Shown here piece after piece: positions 16,930 to 24,557 of a stretch of DNA of 45,002 nucleotides. How positions within the stretch are numbered: position 1 is the stretch's first letter; each line of letters begins with the position of its first letter. The DNA is taken from positions 1 to 45,002 of the forward strand of contig NZ_CABTZR010000012.1 in NCBI RefSeq assembly GCF_902489365.1, given 5' to 3'. The position numbers were made by a program, and so were the translations under genes. The notes under the pieces are model-generated. The model saw only the letters and a list, made by a program, of their open reading frames with translations. It had not been told where the DNA came from and made no database searches. The DNA is from an uncultured Corynebacterium sp. Lineage in GTDB: Bacteria > Actinomycetota > Actinomycetes > Mycobacteriales > Mycobacteriaceae.

Positions 16930-18600
16930 CTAGCGGCTGAGCTTGCGGTGGGTAACGCGAGACGGACGGGCTGCTTCCTCACCGAGGCGCTCAACCTTAT
17001 TCTTCTCGTAGTCGCCGAAGTTGCCCTCGAACCAGAACCACTGACCTTCTGCCACGTTGCCTTCCCAGGCCAGGATGTGGGTACAGGTGCGGTCGAGGAA
17101 CCAGCGGTCGTGAGAAATGACCACGGCACAGCCGGGGAACTTCTCCAGCGCATTTTCCAGCGAGCCCAGGGTTTCCACGTCAAGGTCGTTGGTCGGCTCA
17201 TCGAGGAGGATCAGGTTGCCGCCCTCTTTAAGAGTCAGGGCCAGGTTCAAGCGGTTGCGCTCACCGCCGGAGAGAACCTTGGAAGGCTTTTGCTGATCCG
17301 CTCCCTTGAAACCGAAAGCGGAGAGGTACGCGCGGGACGGCATTTCGTTCTGACCGACGTGAATGTAATCCAGCCCGTCGGAGACAACCTCCCACACGGT
17401 GGCCTCGGGGTCGATGTTCTCGCGGCCCTGGTCGACATAGGACAGCTTGACGGTCTCGCCAACGTCCACGCTGCCGGAATCCGGCTGCTCCAGACCCACG
17501 ATGGTCTTGAACAGCGTGGACTTACCCACACCGTTCGGGCCGATCACGCCGACAATGCCGTTGCGCGGCAGGGTGAAGGACAAGTCCTTGATGAGCACGC
17601 GATCATCGAAGCCCTTGGTCAGGTTCTTGACCTCTACCACCTTGTTGCCCAGGCGCGGCGGGGTCGGAATCTGGATCTCCTCGAAGTCCAGCTTCTTGTA
17701 CTTCTCGGCCTCCGCAGCCATCTCCTCGTAGCGCTGGAGACGGGCCTTGTTCTTGGCCTGGCGGGCCTTCGCACCGGAGCGAACCCATGCGAGCTCGTCC
17801 TTGAGGCGCTTCTGCAGCTTCTTGTCTTTGGCGCCGGCAATTTCCAGACGCTCAGCCTTCTTCTCCAGGTAGGTGGAGTAGTTGCCCTCGTAGGGGTAGA
17901 GCTTGCCGCGATCAACCTCACAGATCCAGCCCGCGACGTGGTCGAGGAAGTAACGGTCGTGGGTCACGGCCAGGACCGCACCCGGGTAAGACTCGAGGTG
18001 CTTCTCCAGCCACTGGACCGACTCGGCGTCCAGGTGGTTCGTGGGCTCGTCGAGCAGCAGCAGGTCGGGCTCACTCAGCAGCAGCTTGGCCAGCGCGACG
18101 CGGCGGCGCTCACCACCGGAGAGGTTGGTTACCGGGGCATCGGACGGCGGGCAGCGCAGTGCTTCCATAGCCTGCTCGATCTTGGAATCAACCTCCCAGG
18201 CATCGGCGGCGTCGAGCTCCTCCTGCAGCTTGCCCATTTCCTCCATGAGTTCGTCGGAGTAATTGGTGGCCATCTCTTCCGCGATCTCCTCGAAGCGCTG
18301 CTTCTTCTGGAAGATCTCCCCGAGGCCCTCTTCGACGTTTTCGCGGACCGTCTTCTCCTCATTGAGCGGTGGCTCCTGGAGGAGGATGCCGACCGTCTTG
18401 CCCGGATCAAGGAAAGCCTCACCGTTGGAAGGCTGATCAAGGCCGGCCATGATCTTCAGGATCGAGGACTTACCTGCACCGTTGGGGCCCACGACGCCAA
18501 TCTTGGCGCCCGGGTAGAAAGCCATGGTGACGTTATCCAAAATAACCTTGTCACCGATGGCCTTACGCACGTTTTTCATCGTGTAGATGAATTCGCCCAT
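16930..18600 (-). CDS. ettA: Energy-dependent translational throttle protein EttA (ABC-F)
   Basis: A 556-residue soluble ABC-F protein with two ATPase modules and no membrane part. Walker A motifs are GPNGAGKSS and GPNGVGKST; signatures are LSGGERRRVALAKLL and LSGGERNRLNLALTL. The linker between modules contains the charged arm-like region with AWVRSGAKARQAKNKARLQR. EttA binds the ribosomal E site and gates entry to elongation according to the ATP/ADP state. The length (about 555) equals that of the E. coli and mycobacterial proteins. The start has AAAGGG upstream. A 562-codon open frame lies antisense to it but is a codon-bias shadow. Confidence 0.95.
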   Translation of the reverse strand: MGEFIYTMKNVRKAIGDKVILDNVTMAFYPGAKIGVVGPNGAGKSSILKIMAGLDQPSNGEAFLDPGKTVGILLQEPPLNEEKTVRENVEEGLGEIFQKKQRFEEIAEEMATNYSDELMEEMGKLQEELDAADAWEVDSKIEQAMEALRCPPSDAPVTNLSGGERRRVALAKLLLSEPDLLLLDEPTNHLDAESVQWLEKHLESYPGAVLAVTHDRYFLDHVAGWICEVDRGKLYPYEGNYSTYLEKKAERLEIAGAKDKKLQKRLKDELAWVRSGAKARQAKNKARLQRYEEMAAEAEKYKKLDFEEIQIPTPPRLGNKVVEVKNLTKGFDDRVLIKDLSFTLPRNGIVGVIGPNGVGKSTLFKTIVGLEQPDSGSVDVGETVKLSYVDQGRENIDPEATVWEVVSDGLDYIHVGQNEMPSRAYLSAFGFKGADQQKPSKVLSGGERNRLNLALTLKEGGNLILLDEPTNDLDVETLGSLENALEKFPGCAVVISHDRWFLDRTCTHILAWEGNVAEGQWFWFEGNFGDYEKNKVERLGEEAARPSRVTHRKLSR

Positions 18601-18680
18601 GTTTCACCCTTTGCTTCTGTCAGGATTGGTAAATAACAGTACAAAGACTACATCACATGGGCGGTGGTGGTCCTCTGTCC

Positions 18681-19271
18681 TTAGACCATCGCGTCCTCAG
18701 GTTCCGGTTCGACGTGTGACTCGGCCGCGGACTGCGCTTGCTGACGGTCCGCCGCGGTGTCCTGCGGAGTATCTCCCGGCTGCAGGGCAGCTGGCATTGC
18801 TTCATTCTCCGTGGTGCTGGGTGGTGCCGTGTAATCTACGTCCGGCACCGGCGGATTCTCCCCCAGCCAGAGGGCTTCACTGCCCTCCTCACCGTAAGAG
18901 GTACCAATTTTGGTGGAGGTGATGCAGAAGCGGTTGAGGTCGAGCCCCACGTGGGCAATCTTGATATAGGTCCTGGAGCGCGTCGCTCCGTGCTGATCCT
19001 CCCATCGATCCGTGACGATGGAGCCCATAACAAAGACCGGCATGCCCTTAAATAGGGACTTCTTGACGTTGATGGCGCACTGGCCCCACACCTCGCCGTC
19101 GATATAGTTGAGGTCCAGCTCCCGCCACACCGTCTTGCCCTGTTCGTCCTTTTCCGGAACGCTGCGCGAGGAAGCAAAGCGCAGGCGGGCCTTGTACATG
19201 GTGTCGCTAATCTTGGTCAGGTGCGGGTCGTGGGTCAGACGCCCAGTAAGTGAGATTGGGTATTGAGACAT
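18681..19271 (-). CDS. Single-stranded DNA-binding protein paralogue
   Basis: A 196-residue protein with an N-terminal OB-fold (about 1-125) of SSB type: ISLTGRLTHDPHLTKISD, FASSRS and the VWGQCAINVKKSLFKGMPVFVMGSI core. The C-terminal tail is acidic and disordered but ends EPEPEDAMV instead of the usual DDDIPF-like tip used to recruit partner proteins. It is therefore more likely an accessory SSB (SsbB-like) than the main replication SSB. The gene lies downstream of the CopD/CtaG gene and upstream of ettA on the same strand. A strong hairpin with a DnaA box is found in its upstream region. Confidence 0.82.
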   Translation of the reverse strand: MSQYPISLTGRLTHDPHLTKISDTMYKARLRFASSRSVPEKDEQGKTVWRELDLNYIDGEVWGQCAINVKKSLFKGMPVFVMGSIVTDRWEDQHGATRSRTYIKIAHVGLDLNRFCITSTKIGTSYGEEGSEALWLGENPPVPDVDYTAPPSTTENEAMPAALQPGDTPQDTAADRQQAQSAAESHVEPEPEDAMV

Positions 19272-19393
19272 TGCGTGATTCCTTTGCCATGTGCGGTTGG
19301 TGATCTTCTTGAGTGCGAGGAAGCAATACGCCTCCCTTACCTCGCATCATCGCCACCAATCACCGCACCCGCAATGGCGTCACCGCCAACCTG

Positions 19394-19428
19394 TGGATAA
19401 CTTGTTGAAAGCGTCAACAAGTTATCCA
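19394..19428. repeat. Perfect 15-bp inverted repeat containing a DnaA-box sequence
   Basis: Arms 19394-19408 and 19414-19428 are fully complementary (TGGATAACTTGTTGA against TCAACAAGTTATCCA) around a 5-base loop AAGCG. The left edge, 19392-19400, reads TGTGGATAA, the complement of the DnaA box TTATCCACA. The right arm carries TTATCCATC, a weaker version. It lies 123-157 bases upstream of the ssb paralogue and about 50 bases after the CopD/CtaG stop codon. No T-run follows on the minus strand, so a simple intrinsic terminator is not supported. A regulator-binding site or a structured RNA element is possible. Confidence 0.75.
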
Positions 19429-19479
19429 TCCACACAGTTCAAAGACCCTTTTTATACCCCCAGGGTGGACCTACTCACG

Positions 19480-21576
19480 CTAGTGCTGGCGGAAGCTGGA
19501 ATCGTCGCCTTCGTTCATCTGCTTGAGCATGGCGTTGTAGCTTGCCAAGTCGGCATCGCCGTCAACGTCCGCCTTAGCATCGTGGCGGCGAGCGGTGGCG
19601 CGATCCTCTCGCAGCCAATCCAGGAATAGTGAACCAAAGACGATCACCAGCGGGAACTGGCCAAAGCCCCACGAAATACCGCCACCGGTGCGCTGATCCG
19701 TGACAAAGTCTGGGTTCCACGGCAGGCTCAAGGATTCATAGAAATCCAAGCCAAGAATAACCTGCATCTGCATGAGGTAGACACCGGCGAACAGATGCAG
19801 AGGCATCGACACAAACAGGATCAGCAGGCGAACGCCAGTGGGCGCGCGCCATGGCAACGGATCCGGGCCAATAACCTCCCAGTAGTAGATGTAGCCGGAA
19901 ATCAGGAAGACCCAGTTCATGATGACGTGCCCGGCATGTTCCGAAATGGCAACCTCGTAGAAGCTCGGAAAGAGGTAGAGCACGTAAAGAATGGCCAGAA
20001 ACTGCAGGACGTTGACCGCCGGATGCGTCAGGATGCGCAGCGTGGTGGATTTGGTGAGGGCAACGGCGGCGTCGTGAAGCGTGGGCTTGCCCGGCTCGCC
20101 CGGTTCAAACGCCTCCATGACCAAGGTCACTGGGGCACCCAACACGAGGCAGAGCGGAATCGCCATGGACAAAATCATGTGCACCAGCATGTGCATGGAG
20201 TACAGCGCCGGCATGTACAGACCGATACCGTTGCTCATGATGATGGTCATGCCCAACGAGCCCAACAGGAACCAAGTCGTGCGCCCCGCCGACCACGTCA
20301 GCCCGCGCCGCTTCAGGCGCCACAACGCATAGAGATAGAAACCGGCCAGCACGAGGCCGAGCGAGCCAAACATGAGGTCGAAGCGGAACATGGTCCACAC
20401 GTTGGTGAACGTGGGGGCGTCGAAAAGCTCGTAGCCCACCAGAATCTGCATGGCATTAAGGTTCGGGTCGCGCGGCGGTGGCGGCGGCGTGCGCCCCATC
20501 GAGATGGCAACTCCAACGGTGGCCGCCATGATGAGGACCTCCACCACGGCCACCCTGATGAACAGGCGCGGGGCGTTCGTCAGCTGCGGGATGGTGACGC
20601 GACGGTGCACAAACCCAATAGCCGCCAACACCACCGTGAGCACCGCTTTGCTCAATACCAGCAGACCATAGCGGGTAGTAAAGAGATCTCCCAGCTCAAC
20701 CCGAATCAGCGCGTTGACCACGCCCGTGGCAGTCAGCCCCAGAATGGCTAGGAGGGCAACCGTGGAATAGCGGCGCACGGCAACGCCCATATCCGGACCA
20801 AGACGGCGGCCGTGCGCGATGAGCCCCATGAGCCCACCGACCCACAGCATGATGAAAAACAGGTGCAAGAGCAGTGAGTTCGTGCCGTAGTCATGGTCGC
20901 CGCCAGAGGCCGAGTGCCCCTCCATCCCGAGGGGCACCGTGAGCAACAGCGACAAGAAGAACGTACCGACCTGTCCCGCCCACGTCCGCGCAACAAACCC
21001 CGTCACGGCGACGATCGCTGCGATCCCTGCGGTGAGGAGCCAGACTTGCGACGCCGCAATCTGGCCCACCGCCATGCCCATCAGCTCCGGGTTAAGGACC
21101 TGCCGCAACGGGGTACCGGTGAGATCCGACATGACAAGGGGAACCTCGAGCAAAGACACCACTGCGGCCCCCACAGCGGCCCAGGCACCGGTCCGCGCAG
21201 CGATGTGCCCGTCGACGGTGAGACGCGCCTTGATCAAACGCTCATTGTCCTTATCAGGCACGGCCGGGTAGATCAAGAACGCGCTGGACATGAATGAGCC
21301 GATGGACAGCGCCATCAGCATCCAGGCGACGGCACGGAAGAAGGGCAGACCAAAGGTCGTCATGCGCCCCGGGTCGGGGATACCGAGGGCGGCGAGCGAA
21401 TCTGCAAGGAAGAACAGGGAAATGATCCCGCCCACGAGACCGGCGAAGACGACGAAAGAAAGATTCAACAAACGGGAGGGCCGCGCTCCCGACGCCGAGT
21501 GCGCCAGCCCAGGCGAGTACTGTGAGCTGGTGTTTTCCTTCTCTGTGTGCATGGTGGGCAGTCTACCGCCACACAT
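19480..21576 (-). CDS. CopD / CtaG (Caa3-type) membrane fusion protein
   Basis: A 698-residue integral membrane protein with about 15-16 hydrophobic segments. The N-terminal half resembles the CopD copper-resistance domain (SGGDHDYGTNSLLLHLFFIM then LWVGGLMGLIAHGRRLG). The C-terminal half is a CtaG_Caa3 domain (SMHMLVHMILSMAIPLCLVL, EHAGHVIMNWVFLISGYIYY, FVSMPLHLFAGVYLMQMQVI) rich in histidine and methionine. Actinobacterial fusions of this type are implicated in copper handling and cytochrome c oxidase assembly. The first ATG (21576, preceded by AAGAG) is used; ATG 21552 would remove eight residues. It is divergent from a LysR gene with only 52 bases between them. Confidence 0.88.
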   Translation of the reverse strand: MCGGRLPTMHTEKENTSSQYSPGLAHSASGARPSRLLNLSFVVFAGLVGGIISLFFLADSLAALGIPDPGRMTTFGLPFFRAVAWMLMALSIGSFMSSAFLIYPAVPDKDNERLIKARLTVDGHIAARTGAWAAVGAAVVSLLEVPLVMSDLTGTPLRQVLNPELMGMAVGQIAASQVWLLTAGIAAIVAVTGFVARTWAGQVGTFFLSLLLTVPLGMEGHSASGGDHDYGTNSLLLHLFFIMLWVGGLMGLIAHGRRLGPDMGVAVRRYSTVALLAILGLTATGVVNALIRVELGDLFTTRYGLLVLSKAVLTVVLAAIGFVHRRVTIPQLTNAPRLFIRVAVVEVLIMAATVGVAISMGRTPPPPPRDPNLNAMQILVGYELFDAPTFTNVWTMFRFDLMFGSLGLVLAGFYLYALWRLKRRGLTWSAGRTTWFLLGSLGMTIIMSNGIGLYMPALYSMHMLVHMILSMAIPLCLVLGAPVTLVMEAFEPGEPGKPTLHDAAVALTKSTTLRILTHPAVNVLQFLAILYVLYLFPSFYEVAISEHAGHVIMNWVFLISGYIYYWEVIGPDPLPWRAPTGVRLLILFVSMPLHLFAGVYLMQMQVILGLDFYESLSLPWNPDFVTDQRTGGGISWGFGQFPLVIVFGSLFLDWLREDRATARRHDAKADVDGDADLASYNAMLKQMNEGDDSSFRQH

Positions 21577-21628
21577 GTTCTCTTACCTAAAAGGTAGACA
21601 ACTCTCAGCTTTCGGGTAGTCTGCACTT

Positions 21629-22561
21629 ATGGACTCACGCCAGCTTCACCACTTTCGAACCGTCGTGGACCACGGTTCGTTTACGCAGGCCGCGGAATCG
21701 CTGCAGCTCACGCAACCTTCCCTGAGCCTTACCGTGCGCAAACTCGAAAAAGATCTCAACGTGAAGCTGCTCTCCCGCGGGCGCGGCGGAGTCCAAACCA
21801 CGGAGGCCGGAGATTACCTCTATGGTGTCGCGACCTCGATCGATTCCCTCCTCAACACCGCTGCCGTGCGCCTAGCCGAGATTGCGTCGGGCAGCGCCGG
21901 GTCAGTCACGCTGTGCTCCGCGCCCGAGTTCAATTGGCTGTATATGCCGGCGGTTCTGCGCCGCATGCGGCAACGCGCGCCAGAGGTAAGTGTTTCCTTA
22001 AAGGACTCAGAACCTACCGCCACGCTCAAGCAGGTCCTGGACGGCTCCGTGGAGATCGGCATCATCCTCACCACCAACCCACAGCGCTTCCGACAGGACT
22101 ACGGCACACAGCTCACCATTGACTGCGCCGCCGAGATGGACCTGCGCGTCGCACTCCCCCAGCGTCTGGCGGACCTACCCGACCCCGTCCAGCTCTCCGA
22201 TCTTGCCGCCGAAACGTGGCTCCTGCCGCCGCGCTGTCCGGAGCTCAGCAGCCTGCCCGAAGTGTTGGACCAGGTATGGGCCGCGGCCCCGCTCAGCAAA
22301 CCTATGGGCGTCCAGGAAATTTCCACGCTGCAAACAGGCTTGCCGCTCGTTGCCGGCGACTATGGCATCAGCCTCATGCCGCACACCGCGCAGGCCTTGG
22401 GCCAGAGCGGAGTTCATTTCCGCCGCGTTGCGGAAACGCTGCCTACTATGCAGGCGCTTCTCATCCACCGTACGGACCGCGCCTTGAGTCCGGCAGCGCG
22501 CACGTTGGTCTCCGCCCTCCTCAGCACCAGCACCGAATCAACGCCGGCAGTAGCCCGATAG
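21629..22561 (+). CDS. LysR family transcriptional regulator
   Basis: A 310-residue regulator. The helix-turn-helix occupies residues 1-60 (LHHFRTVVDHGSFTQAAESL, then QLTQPSLSLTVRKLEKDL) and an effector-binding domain (about 90-295) follows. Members bind as tetramers to regions between themselves and a divergent target. The gene directly opposite, with a 52-base gap, encodes the CopD/CtaG protein, which makes it the natural candidate target. A weak dyad with GTAGAC and GTAGTC elements lies in the gap. The co-inducer is unknown. No strong ribosome site is visible before the ATG. Confidence 0.88.
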   Translation: MDSRQLHHFRTVVDHGSFTQAAESLQLTQPSLSLTVRKLEKDLNVKLLSRGRGGVQTTEAGDYLYGVATSIDSLLNTAAVRLAEIASGSAGSVTLCSAPEFNWLYMPAVLRRMRQRAPEVSVSLKDSEPTATLKQVLDGSVEIGIILTTNPQRFRQDYGTQLTIDCAAEMDLRVALPQRLADLPDPVQLSDLAAETWLLPPRCPELSSLPEVLDQVWAAAPLSKPMGVQEISTLQTGLPLVAGDYGISLMPHTAQALGQSGVHFRRVAETLPTMQALLIHRTDRALSPAARTLVSALLSTSTESTPAVAR

Positions 22562-22600
22562 TCTGACTTCGCTCTCCGGTGCGTTATGATGGCTCGGTAC

Positions 22601-22674
22601 GCCTCCATAGCTCAGTGGATTAGAGCAGTGGGTTTCTACCCCATGTGTCGCGGGTTCGAATCCTGCTGGGGGCA
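22601..22674 (+). tRNA. tRNA-Arg (anticodon TCT)
   Basis: A full cloverleaf folds by eye. The acceptor stem is GCCTCCA with TGGGGGC (one T-G pair), followed by discriminator A. The D arm has GCTC/GAGC. The anticodon stem is GTGGG/CCCAT with loop TTTCTAC, giving anticodon TCT. The T arm is GCGGG-TTCGAAT-CCTGC. No CCA is encoded. It reads the rare arginine codon AGA. It lies 39 bases after the LysR gene. Confidence 0.95.
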
Positions 22675-22686
22675 CGCAGTTCAGAG

Positions 22687-22724
22687 CCACTTTTTGAGGT
22701 TTTCCATAACGTCAAAAAGTGGCC
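22687..22724. repeat. 12-bp inverted repeat just after tRNA-Arg
   Basis: Arms GCCACTTTTTGA (22687-22698) and TCAAAAAGTGGC (22713-22724) are perfectly complementary around a 14-base loop. CTTTAGG follows with no proper U-run. It may be a processing or termination structure for the tRNA or a remnant of a mobile-element end. Confidence 0.55.
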
Positions 22725-22750
22725 TTTAGGAACCTTTTGGGCACACTCCT

Positions 22751-23383
22751 ATGGACATTACTCTCGCCACTTTTGACTACACCCCAGAATCCGCGCTGCG
22801 CGGACTGCGCTTCAGTAACGCCTGGGTGCCGTCGCCAAGCTATGCGGAATCGCGCCGCGGGGTGCTCACGGGACAGTACCCGCAGCGCGGCGCCACCACC
22901 CGCATCACGGAGATTTTCGCGGCCGCCGGCTTCGAGGTCCGAGAAGACGCCCTCCCCGCGTCCGCACCGGTCTTTCGCCTCCTCGAGCAGCCGGATCCCC
23001 AGCTGCTGGGTGACCTAGAGGGCGTCGTGGCGGTCTGCTCCCTACAGGGCGAGAAGTCCGCGATGTCCCTCCTATGGCCCGGCGTAGCAGAGTCCGGGGA
23101 GTGCGCAGAGCTCGTCTCCCCTCTCGACCTAGCGCCCACGCTCGCGGCAATCGCGGGGCTGGATGTGCGTCCCAACGCCCCGCTGTCCTTCGACGGGCTC
23201 AATTTGGTTCCGGTGCTCCGCTACGGCGCCTCCGGGCACGCAGCGCTCTTCTTCGACAACGGCGTGCGTATGCAGGACGCCGTGCTTGTCGACGCCTCCG
23301 CCACCCCGCCCAGCGCCTTGCCGCGTCTGCAGGAGGAGTGGGAAACGTGGAAGAGGTTTATGGCTTTCGGCCCGCTGCAGTAG
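22751..23383 (+). CDS. Shortened sulfatase-like protein lacking the catalytic cysteine
   Basis: A 210-residue protein. GLRFSNAWVPSPSYAESRRG then VLTGQYPQRG (about 18-47) matches the sulfatase region around the formylglycine motif C-x-P-S-R-x-x-x-L-T-G, but the cysteine position is tyrosine or serine and the proline is lost. The C-terminal part keeps sulfatase-like text (LVSPLDLAPTLAAIAGL, SFDGLNLVPVLR). The usual N-terminal metal-binding DD segment and the middle of a roughly 450-residue sulfatase are missing, yet the frame is open. It is probably a degenerate, internally deleted sulfatase or a repurposed alkaline-phosphatase-fold protein. The ribosome site is weak. Its stop codon abuts that of the convergent PspC gene. 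Confidence 0.6.
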   Translation: MDITLATFDYTPESALRGLRFSNAWVPSPSYAESRRGVLTGQYPQRGATTRITEIFAAAGFEVREDALPASAPVFRLLEQPDPQLLGDLEGVVAVCSLQGEKSAMSLLWPGVAESGECAELVSPLDLAPTLAAIAGLDVRPNAPLSFDGLNLVPVLRYGASGHAALFFDNGVRMQDAVLVDASATPPSALPRLQEEWETWKRFMAFGPLQ

Positions 23384-23569
23384 CTACTCCACTGGAATAA
23401 CAACCCAGAGGATGAGGTAGAGCAGAATTCCCAAGAAGCCCAGCAGAGTCGCAACAACGAAGAGAATGCGCACCAGGGTCGGATCGAGGTTGTAGGTCTG
23501 CGCGATACCGCCGCAGACGCCGCCGAGCATCGTGTCAGTAGTGGAACGAGTTAAACGTTGGTTGGTCAT
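23384..23569 (-). CDS. PspC-domain small membrane protein
   Basis: A 61-residue protein made almost only of a PspC domain: the conserved start TRSTTDTMLGGVCGGIAQTY, then NLDPTLVRILFVVATLLGF and a hydrophobic helix ending LYLILWVVIPVE. PspC proteins take part in membrane-stress responses, sometimes as anti-sigma-like or signalling partners; this stand-alone form has no attached kinase or effector. A good AAGGAG lies before the ATG. Its partner is not evident in the neighbourhood. Confidence 0.9.
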   Translation of the reverse strand: MTNQRLTRSTTDTMLGGVCGGIAQTYNLDPTLVRILFVVATLLGFLGILLYLILWVVIPVE

Positions 23570-23698
23570 GATGTCTCCTTTCGCTTTCTATTATCCAGAG
23601 TTGGGGCCGAGGAGACATCAGTGTTTACCCTGATTTAAACCCTGAGTGCTCTACGCTGGGTGGAGACTTCCCACCCCTGAGAGAAAGGACGCTGTTTC

Positions 23699-24511
23699 AT
23701 GGCTCACTCCCCTGGGCTGCCCGCCCCTACCCGCTCGTCGTATGCGCTGCTAACTGGTGCCAGCCAGGGCATTGGCGCTGCGATGGCCAAAGATTTGGCT
23801 GCTCGCGGCTACAACGTCATTCTCGTTGCTCGCCGCGAAGAAGTCCTCGAATCCATCGCTGCGGACCTACGCTCCCGTCACGAGGTTGATGCCATTGCGC
23901 TGGCTGCGGATCTCTCCGAGGCGGCGGACGTTGACCGCGTTATCGAGTTCATGGCGGGCAAGGAAGTCTCCATCATCGTCAACTCGGCGGGCATCGCCAG
24001 CTTTGGCAAGTTCATGGATCAGGACTGGGATTATGAAACCAGGCAGTTCGATCTCAACGGCAAGGCCGTTCACCGCCTGACGCGTGCTGCGCTGGAGCAG
24101 ATGCTGCCGCGGCGCAGCGGCGCTATTTGTAACGTGGGCTCGGCTGCAGGCAACGTCTCCATTCCGAACAACGCCACCTATGTTTTCACCAAGGCAGGTG
24201 TCAATGCCTTTACTGAGGCCCTGCACTATGAGCTCAAGGGCTCGGGCGTGACCTGCACCCTGCTGGCCCCTGGCCCGGTGCGCGATGCCGTTATCCCCGA
24301 GGAGGAGCAGTCCATCGTGGATAAGGTCGTCCCGGACTTCTTGTGGACCACCTACGAGTCCTGCTCCGAAGAAACCCTCGAGGCCATGGCCCGCAACCAG
24401 CGGCGTGTGGTTCCCGGCCCGCTCTCCAAGGTGATGAACGCGTTGGGCAAGATTGTGCCGACCCCAATCGTTGCGCCGATCATCGGCAGCTTCTATTCCA
24501 AGATGGCCTAA
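23699..24511 (+). CDS. cmrA: Mycolate reductase-like SDR (CmrA)
   Basis: A 270-residue SDR with cofactor motif TGASQGIG (19-26), Ser148, Tyr161 and Lys165 (YVFTK). The C-terminal extension IVPTPIVAPIIGSFYSKMA is characteristic of the Rv2509/CmrA group. CmrA reduces the 3-oxo intermediate after Pks13 condensation to give mature mycolic acids. The position near orn agrees with Rv2509-Rv2511. GAAAGGA precedes the ATG. A small GGGTGG/CCACCC hairpin lies about 25 bases upstream of the start. The gene ends in a strong bidirectional terminator. The enzyme assignment rests on remembered family resemblance and synteny. Confidence 0.82.
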   Translation: MAHSPGLPAPTRSSYALLTGASQGIGAAMAKDLAARGYNVILVARREEVLESIAADLRSRHEVDAIALAADLSEAADVDRVIEFMAGKEVSIIVNSAGIASFGKFMDQDWDYETRQFDLNGKAVHRLTRAALEQMLPRRSGAICNVGSAAGNVSIPNNATYVFTKAGVNAFTEALHYELKGSGVTCTLLAPGPVRDAVIPEEEQSIVDKVVPDFLWTTYESCSEETLEAMARNQRRVVPGPLSKVMNALGKIVPTPIVAPIIGSFYSKMA

Positions 24512-24519
24512 AACACGCC

Positions 24520-24554
24520 AAAGCCCGCGCTCCGTTTCAAGGAGCGCGGGCTTT
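24520..24554. terminator. Bidirectional intrinsic terminator between cmrA and the AGCS symporter
   Basis: Perfect 14-base arms AAAGCCCGCGCTCC (24520-24533) and GGAGCGCGGGCTTT (24541-24554) around a 7-base loop. The GC-rich stem is flanked by A's on the left and T's on the right, and lies between convergent genes, so it can serve both. Confidence 0.92.
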
Positions 24555-24557
24555 GCT

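Noticed and set aside
16948..18636. A 562-codon open frame antisense to ettA
   Set aside because: It mirrors ettA in a high-GC genome, has no recognisable domain and no ribosome site, while EttA itself is unmistakable.
19394..19428. Hairpin as an intrinsic terminator of the CopD/CtaG gene
   Set aside because: No U-run follows on the minus strand; kept as a repeat of unknown role.
21593..21624. TAGAC ... GTCT elements between the LysR and CopD/CtaG genes as a McbR site
   Set aside because: The spacing is about 20 bases and not six, so it does not fit the motif.
22601..23569. Prophage or island attachment at tRNA-Arg
   Set aside because: No integrase, no direct repeat of the tRNA end and no phage genes were seen in the window.
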